This document shows positions 63,001 through 64,000 of a stretch of DNA of 64,000 nt, piece after piece. The notes under the pieces are model-generated. The model was not told where the DNA came from. It made no database searches and saw nothing but the letters and a program-made list of their open reading frames with translations. The translations under genes and the position numbers were made by a program. Every line of letters starts with the position of its first letter. Position 1 is the first letter of the stretch. Source of the stretch: Artemia franciscana (taxonomy: Eukaryota > Arthropoda > Branchiopoda > Anostraca > Artemiidae); NCBI RefSeq assembly GCF_032884065.1, contig NC_088872.1:5450186-5514185 (forward strand), written 5' to 3'.

Positions 63001-64000
63001 TTCACACTGTTGACCTAATTGGCCTCCCAGATTCATCTTTACCGTCAGAGTTAGCTGTTCCTATGTCCACAAGTGCAGAATTATTACAGCTCAACAATGA
63101 AAACTATCAGCCAAGTGGGGCTACATCAGTCTCCCTCGATTTTACAAATGACATTTCCAATCAGCTCTTTCAACAAAATAATGAAAACTATATCCCATCC
63201 AGTAGTGCACACTCTTTATCACTGGATTTTATGAATGACATATCAGGGCAGAGCGCCCAACGCGTTGGTCATAAATCAGGAAACGAATCAGTGCCCAGCA
63301 CCAGTCGTGAGACAGCTGGCCAGCAACAAACTCAGAGCATTAGCACAAGTGGGGCTTTAGAGCAGAAAATTGAAATGACTGCTTTGAAAGAATGCGTTTC
63401 CCAATATAGAATGGAGATAGTACACCTGAATGAGCTTTTACAATATGAAAAAAGGAAAGGCAATTCGTATGAATTGGAAAAATCGAATATGGCCACAATG
63501 AATCAGAAATTGCAGGGTAAAATTATACAGCTTACTATTGAAAATGAGAAGTTATCAGCACAGGATTTACAATTCAGACACGAAGTAGATTTACTGCGTG
63601 GAGACAATTCTGTGATAAATGAAAAACTTGTAGTCAAAGATGCTGAATTAGTGCAAGCAAATTCTCAAATCAATGCACTAACATCTGAACTGAGTTTAGC
63701 TCGTCTGAATTTAGAGCAGCTTAAAAACAGTGAAACTCCTGTTGCTTCTGCGCCTGATTATGAATTACTCAAATCAAAATGTATAGCGTATGAAAACGAA
63801 TTAGAGGAATATAGGTCAAGGTTGAATGTAATGAAAAGTCAATTTGAAAGTAGCTTGAGTAAGCAGCAAGAATATGCAAATGTTATGAATCAGAAGCAGC
63901 AAGATCTTGAGCATCAAGTAAATGACCTGTTCACGGAGAATAAAAGACTTCATACAAAAGAGGCTGAACTTGAGCAGAATTTAGCCTTTAAAAATGTGGA
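63001..64000 (+). CDS. GOLGA2: GM130/GOLGA2-like golgin, large coiled-coil exon (runs off the window)
   Basis: The frame is open from the acceptor at 63000 to the window end, about 333 codons, and its first two bases complete a codon with the exon ending at 43131. A Ser-rich region with a 28-residue tandem duplication (units at 63093 and 63177, each with NNENY and SLDF-NDIS) is followed from about 63360 by uninterrupted heptad-type coiled coil. Examples are LEQKIEMTALKECVSQYRME, ENEKLSAQDLQFRHEVDLLR and YANVMNQKQQDLEHQVNDLF. A Ser-rich SLxxDI-type segment before a long coiled coil, after a basic N-terminus, fits the layout of GM130, a cis-Golgi matrix protein partnering GRASP65 and p115. The C-terminal GRASP-binding end lies outside the window. 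Coiled coils alone are weak evidence of orthology. Confidence 0.75.

Overview
The window looks like one piece of an AT-rich, intron-bearing animal nuclear genome. GT-AG introns are long and repeat-filled. Two protein-coding genes lie on the + strand. The protein families, LINE remnants, tRNA-derived SINE and several dispersed repeats suggest an arthropod. Some repeats (18.3-19.5 kb, 23.6-24.7 kb, 35.9-36.2 kb) resemble sequence I associate with branchiopod crustaceans such as Artemia. That is memory, not a search, so the species is tentative.

Gene 1 (about 2.9-20.0 kb) is a TFAP4/AP-4 (Drosophila cropped) bHLH-leucine-zipper transcription factor. Six exons join with consistent splice phases (2867-3201, 6978-7237, 11449-11634, 16076-16287, 16468-16631, 19813-20021). 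They give 454 residues plus a stop, with the N-terminus missing. The introns hold decayed copies of an exon 3' end, a tRNA-Ser-derived SINE, three antisense non-LTR retrotransposon remnants and several short tandem arrays.

The 20.0-42.9 kb spacer has no gene I recognise. It holds a roughly 120-bp tandem array, a palindromic element with target-site duplications and a foldback repeat family. It also holds a mosaic: a 3.65-kb segment is present twice in direct orientation (30449-34094 and 38293-41943). The DNA between the copies is partly assembled from near-identical, mostly inverted pieces of sequence at 19.4, 21.4, 22.1-22.8, 26.3-26.9 and 28.7-28.9 kb. This is either a recent template-switching rearrangement or an assembly artefact.

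Gene 2 (42.9 kb to beyond the right edge) resembles the golgin GM130/GOLGA2. A first coding exon carries a short basic N-terminal segment. A large coiled-coil exon starts at 63001 and is open to the window end. The intron between them is 19.9 kb. It is dominated by a 161-bp tandem satellite of about 90 monomers (47915-62492) with higher-order duplications. Two older monomers lie in the opposite orientation at 43.3-43.9 kb, split by a second copy of the palindromic element. The genes share a strand but I see no functional link: one product is a nuclear transcription factor, the other a Golgi matrix protein.
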